A stretch of 43,391 nucleotides of DNA from Candidatus Thermoplasmatota archaeon (GTDB lineage: Archaea > Thermoplasmatota > Thermoplasmata > RBG-16-68-12 > JAGMCJ01). Positions within the stretch are counted from its first letter, which is position 1. Each line of letters begins with the position of its first letter. Made by a program: the position numbers and the translations under genes. Shown in pieces: positions 17,348-25,742 of the stretch. The notes under the pieces are model-generated. The model saw only the letters and a list, made by a program, of their open reading frames with translations. It did not search any database and was not told where the DNA came from. Location of the stretch: assembly GCA_022848865.1 (NCBI GenBank), contig JAJISE010000013.1, positions 1-43,391 of the forward strand, written 5' to 3'.

Positions 17348-17911
17348 ATGGTTGTTAAGTTAAAGATATGTCTAGTCGGCGATTCCGCCGTCGGCAAGAC
17401 GAGCCTTGTTCGCCGCTACGTGAAGGACCAGTTCGATGACGGCTATCTCAAGACGGTGGGAGCGAAGATAGCCAAGAAGACGCTGGTAATCCCCTGGAAT
17501 GGTACCGAGATCAGAGTGGATATGATCCTCTGGGACATAGCGGGCATCGGTGGAAGGGAGTCCGTTCTCGGGAGAGGTTACCTTGCGGGGACTCAAGGTG
17601 TGCTGGCGGTGTGCGACGCCACGGACGACAAGACGATATCTGGTGTAACCGACTGGATCCAGACGGTGAGAGAGCTGGTTGGCGATGTCCCGGTACAGAT
17701 CGTCATCAACAAGGCCGATGCTCGCGACGCAGACGCTCCGGGGCTCTCGCTGAATGTTGACGGAAGCATCTCGTGCATCCGCGTGAGCGCCAAGACGGGC
17801 AGCAACGTCGAGAAGGCGTTCTACGACCTGGCAAGGAGCATCGTCCTCGAAGGGATCGCCCAGAGGATGGCCACAGAAGAAGGAAGGTCCGTTCTCCGTC
17901 CACAAGCTTAA
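17348..17911 (+). CDS. Ras/Rab-like small GTPase
   Basis: A 187-residue archaeal Ras-superfamily GTPase. G1 is GDSAVGKTS (residues 10-18), a threonine in KTVGAK serves as G2, G3 is WDIAGIGG, G4 is NKAD and G5 is SAKTG. In G3 the residue after Gly is Ile, where Ras has the catalytic Gln61, so intrinsic hydrolysis may be slow or use another mechanism. There is no C-terminal prenylation motif. The ATG at 17348 is chosen over a TTG at 17303 because the earlier residues precede the first beta strand with no similarity. The TATA element of the next gene overlaps its stop. A partner or pathway cannot be inferred beyond proximity to the gene at 16713. Confidence 0.87.
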   Translation: MVVKLKICLVGDSAVGKTSLVRRYVKDQFDDGYLKTVGAKIAKKTLVIPWNGTEIRVDMILWDIAGIGGRESVLGRGYLAGTQGVLAVCDATDDKTISGVTDWIQTVRELVGDVPVQIVINKADARDADAPGLSLNVDGSISCIRVSAKTGSNVEKAFYDLARSIVLEGIAQRMATEEGRSVLRPQA

Positions 17912-17914
17912 TAG
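17906..17914 (+). promoter_or_regulatory. TATA box of the TIGR03790-like gene, overlapping the GTPase stop
   Basis: GCTTAATAG includes the TAA stop of the GTPase gene. A transcription start about 25-30 bases on (near 17937) gives a nearly leaderless mRNA for the ATG at 17944. Confidence 0.5.
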
Positions 17915-17943
17915 CGGGTAGCTCCATTCTTTTCTTGCATCAC

Positions 17944-20421
17944 ATGGCTACCGCCCAGATGAGCTCAAAGATGGTCCTCTGTCTCCTCGTCGCGGTTCTT
18001 CTCACAGCCCCTTCCCTGATTGGGGGCGATGATCCCGACCGTGACGTCGCACCCTCTTCGTCCTTTCCGCCGGGAACGAGGTCGGCGCTCTCGGAGAGGT
18101 TCGCCGAGATGGTGGACTACAGCGACGTGATGGTCATCAGGAACCTGAACTCCCAGACGTCCATGGATATCGCGGACTACTTCACGAGCCAGAGAGGCAT
18201 CCCTTGGGAGCGGGTCTGCAACGTGACCATAGCGGCCACCGAGGTCATCAACCGGGCGACATTCGCCAACCTGAGGACGCAGGTCGAGGACTTCATGGTC
18301 ACGAATGGTCTCGTCGACGCGATAAACTACATCGTGACGACGAAGGGCGTCCCCCTCAAGGTCACCGACTCACCGTGGGAGAACGCCGCCTCCGTGGACT
18401 CCGAGCTGGCGCTCATCAACGACATCTACTCCGGCTCGATAGGGAACTTCCGTTGGCTCCTGAGCCCGTACTTCAACGCGTCCGCGCCCTTCTCTCACGC
18501 GGACTACAACTTCTACATCGTCAACAGGCTGACCGCCTACACCAAGGAGGAGGCGATGGGGCTGATCGACAAAGCCACGCTCGCGATAGGTAGAAAAGGA
18601 ACGTTCCTCTTGGACACGGACCCGCGCAGGGGCGGGACTTACGCGATAGGGAACGAGTGGATGATCGATGCCGACTACATCCTCCAGCAGAAAGGTTACG
18701 ATGTAATCCTGGACCAGACGAACGACTTCCTGACGAACTACTCCAACATTGCTGGCTACACCAGTTGGGGGAGCAATGACGGAAGCTGGTACTGGGCGGA
18801 GAACCCGAACGCGGGGTTCGAGACTGACGCCGACTTCGACGGCCTTCCGGACGACTGGTTCATCGAGGATCTGTCCGGAACCGCTGGCGTTTCGAGGAAC
18901 AGCACGGATGTGCGCTCTGGCAGCTGGTCGATCGGAATCACGCGGCCCGCCGCGGACAATGAGTACACGGCCGTCGTCCAGAACCTTACCGCCGAGCCGG
19001 ACAGACGGTACTTCGTCCGTGGATATGCGAACCTCTCGGGAGTGTCCGCCGGACATGGCGTGTTCCTCCAGTTGAGGATACTCAATGACTCCGGAGCGCC
19101 CGTGGCGGTGGTCAACACCACCGCTCGGACCGGGACCACGGCCGACTACATTTCACTTGGCCAGATCAAACTCGAACAAAGAAATGAGTCGAGGATCCAG
19201 ATCGTGGCGGTCTTCTCCAAATCCAGCGGCACGGTCGTGTTCGACGACGTCAGTCTCATAGACATCAAGCCGCACAACCAGTGGATCCCTGGAGCACTGG
19301 CGGAGACGTACGTGTCCACGGGCGGGAGGAGCTTCACATACGGAACAGCGTACGGCCAGTCCCTTGTCGCCGACCTCCTGCGGGATGGCGTCACTGGACT
19401 GAAGGGCTACGTCTACGAGCCGTACCTGGGTGCCGTGGCGCACCCGAATATCCTGTTCAAGGCGTACACAGAAGGGTACACACTCGCGGAGAGCTTCTCC
19501 ATGGCGTCCGAGATCAGTCTGAGCTGGATGGACGCGATCATAGGCGACCCGAAGCTGGCGCCGTACAACGTGAGCTATCTTCCTGACCTGAGCCTGAACG
19601 ACGGCAGCGTTCGGATGGACCCGAGCCCGGCGATAGTCAGAGACCAGATCGACATCGTGGCTGACATCTCCAATCTCGGCGAGTACCCTGCCACGGACGT
19701 GACCGTCTCCTTCTACGCGGGCGATCCCTGGAGCGGTGGCATACTCCTCGAGAACAGGAGCCTGGACATCTTTCACGGCTCTGTCAACACGACGTCCGTC
19801 ACGCTCCAGACCGCGAATCTCACTCTTGGCGAGCATCAGTTCTGCGCGTTCGTGGACTCGCCCGATAAGTATCTGGAAACGGATGAGTCCAACAACATCG
19901 CGTGCACGAACATCACGCTCGTCAGCGTGCATCTGAACGCAGGATGGAACCTCGTCTCGATCCCATATGTGGGGACCAATCGTAGCGTTGAGGCGGTCCT
20001 GGATTCCATCGACGGGAAGTACGACACCATTAGGCACTACAATAGCTCGGTGATTGTGGACCCGTGGAAGACGTTCAAGGCGGGAAGAGATGCCTCGCTC
20101 AACGAGCTCAGGTGGATAACGGACGAAACGGGATTCTGGATTCACATGAGGACGGAGGCGGACATAGTTGTCGGCGCGGAAGAGTTGCCCACCAAGTGGG
20201 TCAGACTGAAGTACGGCTGGAACCTCGTAGGTTATCCCTCCTTTTCGAACCGGACGATTCAGGATTCCCTGGCAGGGGTCCCGTGGACGCGGATAGAGGG
20301 CTTCGACCCGCTCGCGATGCCCCATCGCCTGAAGGTTCTCTCCCCCACCGATGTCCTGTCACCGGGGACGGCTATCTGGATAAAGGTCACCCAGGATTGC
20401 TGGTGGATAGTGGACGGTTGA
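17944..20421 (+). CDS. Secreted TIGR03790-like protein with CARDB and C-terminal GWNLV domains
   Basis: An 825-residue exported protein. The signal peptide is MVLCLLVAVLLTAPSLIGG (about 10-28). The main domain matches the pattern I know as TIGR03790: YSDVMVIRNLNS, IADYFTSQRGIPWERV, INYIVTTKGVPLKV, later GALAETYVSTGGRS, GLKGYVYEPYL, HPNILFKAYTEGYTLAESF and MDAIIGDPKLAPY. A carbohydrate-binding-like jelly roll is inserted (about 280-440, NPNAGFETDADFDGLPDDW to VVFDDVSLIDI). A CARDB domain follows, ending in DKYLETDESNNIA. The last 150 residues carry two GWNLV units (GWNLVSIPY, GWNLVGYPSF), as in the neighbouring M28 and PHP proteins. Function of the family is unknown. The ATG at 17944 begins the signal peptide; the longer frame lies over the GTPase gene. 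Confidence 0.85.
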   Translation: MATAQMSSKMVLCLLVAVLLTAPSLIGGDDPDRDVAPSSSFPPGTRSALSERFAEMVDYSDVMVIRNLNSQTSMDIADYFTSQRGIPWERVCNVTIAATEVINRATFANLRTQVEDFMVTNGLVDAINYIVTTKGVPLKVTDSPWENAASVDSELALINDIYSGSIGNFRWLLSPYFNASAPFSHADYNFYIVNRLTAYTKEEAMGLIDKATLAIGRKGTFLLDTDPRRGGTYAIGNEWMIDADYILQQKGYDVILDQTNDFLTNYSNIAGYTSWGSNDGSWYWAENPNAGFETDADFDGLPDDWFIEDLSGTAGVSRNSTDVRSGSWSIGITRPAADNEYTAVVQNLTAEPDRRYFVRGYANLSGVSAGHGVFLQLRILNDSGAPVAVVNTTARTGTTADYISLGQIKLEQRNESRIQIVAVFSKSSGTVVFDDVSLIDIKPHNQWIPGALAETYVSTGGRSFTYGTAYGQSLVADLLRDGVTGLKGYVYEPYLGAVAHPNILFKAYTEGYTLAESFSMASEISLSWMDAIIGDPKLAPYNVSYLPDLSLNDGSVRMDPSPAIVRDQIDIVADISNLGEYPATDVTVSFYAGDPWSGGILLENRSLDIFHGSVNTTSVTLQTANLTLGEHQFCAFVDSPDKYLETDESNNIACTNITLVSVHLNAGWNLVSIPYVGTNRSVEAVLDSIDGKYDTIRHYNSSVIVDPWKTFKAGRDASLNELRWITDETGFWIHMRTEADIVVGAEELPTKWVRLKYGWNLVGYPSFSNRTIQDSLAGVPWTRIEGFDPLAMPHRLKVLSPTDVLSPGTAIWIKVTQDCWWIVDG

Positions 20422-20425
20422 CGAC

Positions 20426-22321
20426 CTAGCCTTGGACGACCCACGTTGCGTTCGCGGAGACCTCGAACCAGTAACCCTGGAACGACTGTAATGTGTCGAG
20501 CGCGGTGTATCGCCTCAGGTAGTGCGGCGGAGCGCCGAGCGGACCTTCGACCCGCTCGAGCGGCATGCCCGCCATGAGATCGGCGACATCCGCCTCGACG
20601 AAGGAGGGATAGCTGACCAGATTCCAGCCCTCGCGGAGCTGGATCGTCGTCTGCACGGGGACCGCTCCCGCCAGAACGAAGTGGGAGTCCTGCGTGACGT
20701 TGACCCAATACCCGCTCGCGTGCGTCATGGACCTGAGCGCCGAGTAGACCTTGAAGCTGGAGAATGTCGTCCACCCGCTCGGGTCGTGCGTCCAGACGCG
20801 GTCGACGCTGACCGTCTGCAGGACGCTCAGCAGGCTGTCGTTCGCCGGCACGAGTGGATAGGATATCAGATGCTTCCCGCTAGCCAGGAACCGAGAGGTC
20901 TTGGCCGCCTCTCTCGTGTTGTTGTCCTCGTATCCCATCGTGTCGACCGCCCGCACGACGTAGAAGAAGTCCTCGTCGTTGCCGATCCCCGCACCCTCGT
21001 GAGTCCAGTTCGTGCTCACCGTCCTCGCGACGGGGTAGAGGAAGCTGAAGTTGTCGTAGGAATCGGACAAGTACACGTGATAGTGGTCCACGTCCGCGGC
21101 GGGCGATGGGTCCCAGGATAGGAACACGTCGCTCCCGCTCAGCTCGGCCATCAGGTTCGCGGGTGGGGCGGGAGGCGAGTTGAACGGCTCCAGATCGAAG
21201 AAGATCGGGTTCGTGAAGGCGACGTAGGTCTCCCCCCTGAGGAACCCGCCGTTGAACGTCCTGATCTCCGTCCTGTACCAGAAGTCCGTGTCCGCCAGCG
21301 TGGACTCCGTGACGGAGAACCATCCCGCTCCGACCGCCCACGACCCGATGACGGACCCGTTTCTGATCAGCCTCACCTGGGAGGACTCGTTGGCGTAGCC
21401 GGATATGCTCACGTTCAGCGTCGCGGGAGCGGACGACCGCACGGTCTCTCCGAGGATGTGCCCGTCGACCGTGAAGTTCAGCACGGGCCCGTCCGTGATG
21501 TACAGCCGCCCCTTCATGACCGCTTCGAGCAGTCCTTCGCGGCTGAGCTCCTCCACAAGGGCGACGTTCCGGGGGAAGCCGATGGCGCCTTGAAGATTGA
21601 GCAGGTCGCCCTCGTTCCAGTCGTTGAACCCGTTATGGGAGTCGCTGTCCCCGACTGCAATCTTCCGCACGCCGGCGTTGAGATAGCTCTCCCACTGGGA
21701 AACGGCATCGCTGTCCATCGTCGTGGGGAACGCCGCGTTGAACCCGCCATAACCGTGATAGATCTCCATCCCGTCGAAGTCCTCGTAGGTCCCGAAGTAC
21801 TGGTAGCGGTCCGGTGCGTCCGGAGCGAACGGGTGCGCCAGTATCGCCAGTCCTCCCTGCTTCCGGATGTCCTCGAAGATGTCGTTCATGTTCCTCCCTG
21901 GCCCGAGGTTCCAGGACACCAACTCGCTCAGACCCCATCCCAGGATGTGCCCGTCAGCGGTGGTCACCTCATCTCCGATCAGGCACAGGAAGTCGGCGGT
22001 GTTCTCGGCATCGCAAACGGACTGAGGCGGGACGACGTTGTGGTCCGTGACCACTATCCAGTTCAGGCTCCTGTTCTTCGCCACGTCCGAGTTCTGATGG
22101 ACTGTCGTCAACCCGTTCGAATACGTGGAGTGCATGTGACCGTCGCCGACGGCGGTGGAGTAGTTCGTCTCAGACGTCAGCGGCGCATAGGATTCGCCGG
22201 AAGGGGAAGTTCTCTCACCCTCAAATCCGAGCGATGGAGCGAACGAAATGATGATTAGAATCGAGAGGACGCTCGAGGTAAGCACAACGGAGAATCTCGA
22301 TGGACGGCGTAATCCACGCAT
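20426..22321 (-). CDS. Secreted PHP-domain metallophosphoesterase with C-terminal GWNLV domain
   Basis: A 631-residue exported protein with a signal/anchor at residues 11-33. The PHP domain (about 55-300) has metal ligands His62 and His64 (DGHMHSTYSNG), Asp93-His94 (TDHN), Glu118 (IGDEVTT), His124, His163 (AHPF), and Asp225/Asp227/His229 (GDSDSHN). This fits the CehA/McbA-type PHP phosphoesterases or amidohydrolases. An Fn3-like unit (about 375-470) follows, then the C-terminal domain with GKHLISYPLV and GWNLVSYPSF that ends TWVVQG. Its stop is four bases from that of the convergent TIGR03790-like gene. TATA (GATACTAATATCC on the minus strand, about 22342-22354) predicts a leaderless start at the ATG 22321. 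The substrate is unknown. Confidence 0.87.
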   Translation of the reverse strand: MRGLRRPSRFSVVLTSSVLSILIIISFAPSLGFEGERTSPSGESYAPLTSETNYSTAVGDGHMHSTYSNGLTTVHQNSDVAKNRSLNWIVVTDHNVVPPQSVCDAENTADFLCLIGDEVTTADGHILGWGLSELVSWNLGPGRNMNDIFEDIRKQGGLAILAHPFAPDAPDRYQYFGTYEDFDGMEIYHGYGGFNAAFPTTMDSDAVSQWESYLNAGVRKIAVGDSDSHNGFNDWNEGDLLNLQGAIGFPRNVALVEELSREGLLEAVMKGRLYITDGPVLNFTVDGHILGETVRSSAPATLNVSISGYANESSQVRLIRNGSVIGSWAVGAGWFSVTESTLADTDFWYRTEIRTFNGGFLRGETYVAFTNPIFFDLEPFNSPPAPPANLMAELSGSDVFLSWDPSPAADVDHYHVYLSDSYDNFSFLYPVARTVSTNWTHEGAGIGNDEDFFYVVRAVDTMGYEDNNTREAAKTSRFLASGKHLISYPLVPANDSLLSVLQTVSVDRVWTHDPSGWTTFSSFKVYSALRSMTHASGYWVNVTQDSHFVLAGAVPVQTTIQLREGWNLVSYPSFVEADVADLMAGMPLERVEGPLGAPPHYLRRYTALDTLQSFQGYWFEVSANATWVVQG

Positions 22322-22375
22322 TCAAGAAATCAGATTCGACTGTGGATATTAGTATCTTCCGTTGGAGCTGGCAAC

Positions 22376-23182
22376 TCAGGAGGTGAATTCGGGCTTCCTC
22401 CGCTCGAGAAAGGCCTTCATTCCCTCCTTCTGATCTGGAGTCTCGAAGAGAGAGGCCCATTCCTCCCTTTCTCTTTCGAAGCCCGCTTCGTACGAAGCCT
22501 CCACAGAACACCTTATCGCCCTTTTGGCGGCAAGGAGAGAGTCCCTGCTCATTGAGCACAGCTTTTCGATGATCTTGCTGATAAAATCCTCCAGAGAGTC
22601 GTCTGGAACCACTTTGTTGACGAGGCCCGCGTCCAACGCCTCGTGGGCATCTATTCTGGTCCCGAGATATATGATCTCGGCTGCCTTCCCTGGCCCGACC
22701 AGGCGGGTCAGCCTCTGGGTTCCTCCCCATCCCGGAATGACACCGATGTTGATCTCCGGCTGTGAGAAGACGCAGTTCTCGGATGCAACACGGATATCGC
22801 ATCCGCAGGCTATCTCCAATCCTCCACCTAGGACGTAGCCGCGCAGAACGGCAATCACGGGCGGCAGGTCTCGCTCGAGTTTCCTAACGAGGGATTGACC
22901 CAACTCGGAGAATTCCCTCGCCTCGGATGCGCTCTTGGCTTCCATTTCCACTATGTCTGCCCCCGCCGTGAATGCCTTGGCAGAGGAACTCCGGATGGAA
23001 ACGACCTTGATTGAGGAATCGCCCGCAATCTCATCCAGGACATCATGGAAATCTCGCATAACACTAGAGCTCAGTATGTTCAAACCATTCTCACTGGATA
23101 GAAGGATCGCTGCGTGGTCTTCGTACGTCGAGAGTCGAACCGAAGTCTGTTGTGATTGCATTATTTCCATCCCAGTCGTCAT
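22376..23182 (-). CDS. Enoyl-CoA hydratase (crotonase family), PHA operon
   Basis: A 268-residue crotonase. Both catalytic glutamates are present: Glu123 in GGGLEIACGCD and Glu143 in SQPEINIG. The oxyanion loop is SSSAKAFTAGADIVEM. GGGGGAG lies seven bases before the ATG. It is the last gene of the co-oriented PHA cluster, 20 bases after phaC. A crotonase gives the (S)-hydroxyacyl-CoA, while PHA synthase needs (R), so it is not a PhaJ (MaoC-fold) hydratase. It probably draws crotonyl-CoA or other enoyl-CoA into or out of the pool. It is a paralogue of the crotonase at 3170-3946, but the two differ in N-terminus and in the residues around the active site. Confidence 0.9.
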   Translation of the reverse strand: MTTGMEIMQSQQTSVRLSTYEDHAAILLSSENGLNILSSSVMRDFHDVLDEIAGDSSIKVVSIRSSSAKAFTAGADIVEMEAKSASEAREFSELGQSLVRKLERDLPPVIAVLRGYVLGGGLEIACGCDIRVASENCVFSQPEINIGVIPGWGGTQRLTRLVGPGKAAEIIYLGTRIDAHEALDAGLVNKVVPDDSLEDFISKIIEKLCSMSRDSLLAAKRAIRCSVEASYEAGFEREREEWASLFETPDQKEGMKAFLERRKPEFTS

Positions 23183-23202
23183 TGATATTCTCCCCCAGAT
23201 GC

Positions 23203-24267
23203 CTATCTAGACCTTCTCTTGAGCCAACTCGCGACCGCAGGCCACACTTCTCTGTGTGCTCTCCCGCCAACGGACAGCCCAACGTGTCCGGTGTTGCAAC
23301 TGATTGAGTCCCTCTGCTTTGAGGATACATGCTCCAATAGTGCTTCCGTGGACTCGGGGGGCACTATGTGGTCTTTCAAACCTGTTATCGTAAGAACCGG
23401 CATGCGGATCTTCCCAAGATCCACTCTTCTCCCGCAGACCCTCAACTCGCCAGATGTCAACTGATTCTGCTGATACCATTTCTCTATGAGGTCCATGTAG
23501 AAGGCACCTGTCATCGGAATGCCATCGTGAATCCACTTCTCCATGCGGAAGAAGGTCTCCGTGAACTCCTCGTTATCCGCGTTCTCCCAAAGGTCCAGGT
23601 ACTTGAGGTGGAGATTCCCCACGGGGTCGAGGGACTTGAACGTCCACGTGAAGAGCTCCATTGGCACGTTTCCGAAGGCGTCTACTAGCTTGCTCGCATC
23701 AATGTACTCTTCGTTGGTCCACACGTGAAGGAGAGAACCGTCACAGTGGAACTCTATGGGAGCGGCCATTATGACCAGATTCTGTATCTTCTCGGGATGG
23801 GTCGAGGCGTATATGCTCGCAAGTGTTCCTCCTATGCAGTATCCCATCAACGATATCTTCTCGAGTTCTTGGCTCTCCAGAATCCAGTCGACGACATCAT
23901 TCAGGTAGCCTTCCACATAGTCCTCCGTGCAGAGGTGCCTGTCTTCCTCTCCTGGTGACCCCCAGTAGACCATGTAGACGTCGATGCCCTTACTCAGCAG
24001 GGACTCGACAACGCTCCGCTTCGGCTCAAGGTCCAAGATGTATGGCTTGTTCAGGAGCGCATAAACGATGAGCAGAGGAGGTCCGGCTCGCTTTTTCCTG
24101 ACTGGACGATAGTGGTGCAGTTCCACCTTGTCCTTCCTCCAAACGACCTCCTTGGGGGTCGGTCCAACATCGACATCCAGAGGTCGCCATGGCAGCTGAA
24201 GAGAGTATGGCCAGCTCCCCGCTTCTTCTCCCCGCCAACGTGGTAGTTCATCTCTTTCTGCTGCCAA
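23203..24267 (-). CDS. phaC: Class III poly(3-hydroxyalkanoate) synthase catalytic subunit PhaC
   Basis: A 354-residue alpha/beta hydrolase that polymerises (R)-3-hydroxyacyl-CoA at the granule surface. The lipase-like box is GYCIGG with nucleophile Cys144; Asp299 is in GLKDHIVPP and His328 in NTGHVGLSVG. These positions nearly match class III PhaC of Allochromatium (149/302/331 from memory). The length (about 350) and a PhaE-like gene directly upstream support class III rather than class I. The start is a TTG at 24267 with GGGAGGGG eight to nine bases ahead; no in-frame ATG precedes the conserved region. It overlaps the PhaE-like gene by 20 bases, so translation is probably coupled. Confidence 0.93.
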   Translation of the reverse strand: MAAERDELPRWRGEEAGSWPYSLQLPWRPLDVDVGPTPKEVVWRKDKVELHHYRPVRKKRAGPPLLIVYALLNKPYILDLEPKRSVVESLLSKGIDVYMVYWGSPGEEDRHLCTEDYVEGYLNDVVDWILESQELEKISLMGYCIGGTLASIYASTHPEKIQNLVIMAAPIEFHCDGSLLHVWTNEEYIDASKLVDAFGNVPMELFTWTFKSLDPVGNLHLKYLDLWENADNEEFTETFFRMEKWIHDGIPMTGAFYMDLIEKWYQQNQLTSGELRVCGRRVDLGKIRMPVLTITGLKDHIVPPESTEALLEHVSSKQRDSISCNTGHVGLSVGGRAHREVWPAVASWLKRRSR

Positions 24268-24763
24268 GGTGGGATTCCCCTCCCTTCTTCGTTGACTCTG
24301 ACATCTTCTCCACTTGCTTCCTCAGCTCATACACTTCTTTGTGTATCTCCGACATTTCTCCACAAGTAACGAGTCCCATCGATTTCAGCGATTGGTCCTG
24401 GGCATCCTGCAAGAGGATCTTCCAATCGAGGAAGGCATCTAGATTTCTCGCGTAGAAGCGCAGGACAGAGGGCGTTCCCAGCATCTCGTCGACCATTTCG
24501 GAGTGTCGCCGTGCGAATTCACGATACTTCTCTCGAGATGTCGCGTCCTCTTGGTTGGGGAAATCTCCGAGGTTCTCCATCATTCTGCTGAAGTGCTCTC
24601 TCGCTATCCTGGCAACATCCGCACTGGCTTCCGCGGAGCTCTCATAGTAATCCCGCGCCCTCTCCAGAGCCTCCATGTTTTTCGTCATCATGAGCTGCCA
24701 ATCAATGGGTGATCCACTCCAGTTGCCTGCCTTCTTGGGTTCTCCGTGCTTACTGTCGCTCAT
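24248..24763 (-). CDS. PhaE-like PHA synthase subunit
   Basis: A 171-residue helical protein. The segment from about residue 68 (FPNQEDATSREKYREFARRH, then GTPSVLRFYARNLDAFLDW at 96-114) resembles PhaE, the activating subunit of class III PHA synthase. The C-terminal GEMSEIHKEVYELRKQVEKM (135-154) matches the short conserved tail in which the Tyr-Glu-Leu-Arg unit pairs with PhaC. At 171 residues it is about half the usual bacterial PhaE and closer to the short haloarchaeal form. ATG 24763 follows GGTG in CAGGTGT; the frame stays open to 25006, but that stretch lies over the preceding gene and is not PhaE-like. It overlaps phaC by 20 bases. Confidence 0.8.
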   Translation of the reverse strand: MSDSKHGEPKKAGNWSGSPIDWQLMMTKNMEALERARDYYESSAEASADVARIAREHFSRMMENLGDFPNQEDATSREKYREFARRHSEMVDEMLGTPSVLRFYARNLDAFLDWKILLQDAQDQSLKSMGLVTCGEMSEIHKEVYELRKQVEKMSESTKKGGESHLGSRKR

Positions 24764-24792
24764 TGGCATACACCTGCAAGGACGAGCCGAGT

Positions 24793-25725
24793 CTATCTGG
24801 ACTTCTCCAGCTTCTTCACTCTCTTGGTGAGCTCCTTCAATTGCTTCTTCAGATGCTCGTTCTCCTTTCGGGTCGAAAGGTCGAAGGCCTCCTGCCAAGG
24901 CTCTTGGGAATCGAAGTACCATTTCCAGAGCTCGTCGTAGTTGGTCCCGAAATTCCTCGTCAAGTGGATGACCTCCTTCTCCACTCTGGATAGATACTCG
25001 GACCATGCATTCTGAAGACCTTCGAATCCGCCGTTGTTGGAGGAGACTAGTGATCTCAGGTTATTTCCCATCGTGTCGGACTGCTTTCCCCAGAGCTCAA
25101 CGAAGTCCCTATAGCTTTCCCCGTCTGCCTCGAGAGAGTTCACGATCTGTCCCATCTTCGTGTAGAAGTCCGTCCAGGTCTCGGTCAGTTGATTCAACTC
25201 CTCTGACCCGTGCTCAGCGGTGTCTTCCATCCACTTCTGCATGTCAGATGTGAATCCCCGCCAGCTGTCATAGAGGATTGACTGCTCCCAATCGATCTGA
25301 CCGCCTGAGGCGAGAGCTGAGAGTTGACTGTTGAAATCCTTGGACGAATCCCTCCAGTTCTTCTGGAGATCCTCGTGCCGCTCCATCGTTGTGTTCATCA
25401 CGGATGTGAGCCTGTTGTACATCTTGTTCGAGTAGTTCCTCCAGATGTCATAGAGCTCTCTCAACTGAAGGTCCTCAGCATTTTTCGAGGCTCTTGAGCC
25501 AACGGTCTTGTAGAACTCAGTCCATTCGCTCGCGAAGTCCTCGTACGTCTTCCTTTGCTCTTCTGCGTTCTTGTCTATCCTGGAACCGATGCCCTCCTGG
25601 AAATCCGTCCACGCTTCGCAGAGCTGAAGATAGCCTTCAGAGACCTGTGCGATGGACTGGGAAAGGTCCTCATAGGGCATCCATTCCTCAGTTGCCTTTT
25701 TCTTCTTTGCCTTTTTCGTTGCCAT
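24793..25725 (-). CDS. Phasin-like or second PhaE-like granule protein
   Basis: A 310-residue helical protein. A lysine/alanine-rich N-terminus (MATKKAKKKKATEEW) is followed by repeated segments with spaced Trp and Tyr (EAWTDFQEGIG, SEWTEFYKTVG, ETWTDFYTKMG) at about residues 38, 68 and 190. A final coiled coil runs LKKQLKELTKRVKKLEK. The repeated EWTEFY-type motif suggests amphipathic helices that coat a hydrophobic surface. The position between the PhaB-like and PhaE-like genes supports a phasin or granule-bound role. Overlap with family Phasin_2 or PhaE models was not tested. The ATG at 25725 has GAGGTG nine bases upstream. Confidence 0.7.
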   Translation of the reverse strand: MATKKAKKKKATEEWMPYEDLSQSIAQVSEGYLQLCEAWTDFQEGIGSRIDKNAEEQRKTYEDFASEWTEFYKTVGSRASKNAEDLQLRELYDIWRNYSNKMYNRLTSVMNTTMERHEDLQKNWRDSSKDFNSQLSALASGGQIDWEQSILYDSWRGFTSDMQKWMEDTAEHGSEELNQLTETWTDFYTKMGQIVNSLEADGESYRDFVELWGKQSDTMGNNLRSLVSSNNGGFEGLQNAWSEYLSRVEKEVIHLTRNFGTNYDELWKWYFDSQEPWQEAFDLSTRKENEHLKKQLKELTKRVKKLEKSR

Positions 25726-25742
25726 TATCTAGCACCTCTTTC

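Noticed and set aside
22376-23182. PhaJ-type (R)-specific enoyl-CoA hydratase
   Set aside because: The sequence is a crotonase with paired glutamates, not a MaoC hotdog fold.
24764-25006. Longer reading frame extending the PhaE-like gene upstream
   Set aside because: It overlaps the phasin-like gene in another frame and shows no PhaE similarity; GGTG before ATG 24763 is a better start.
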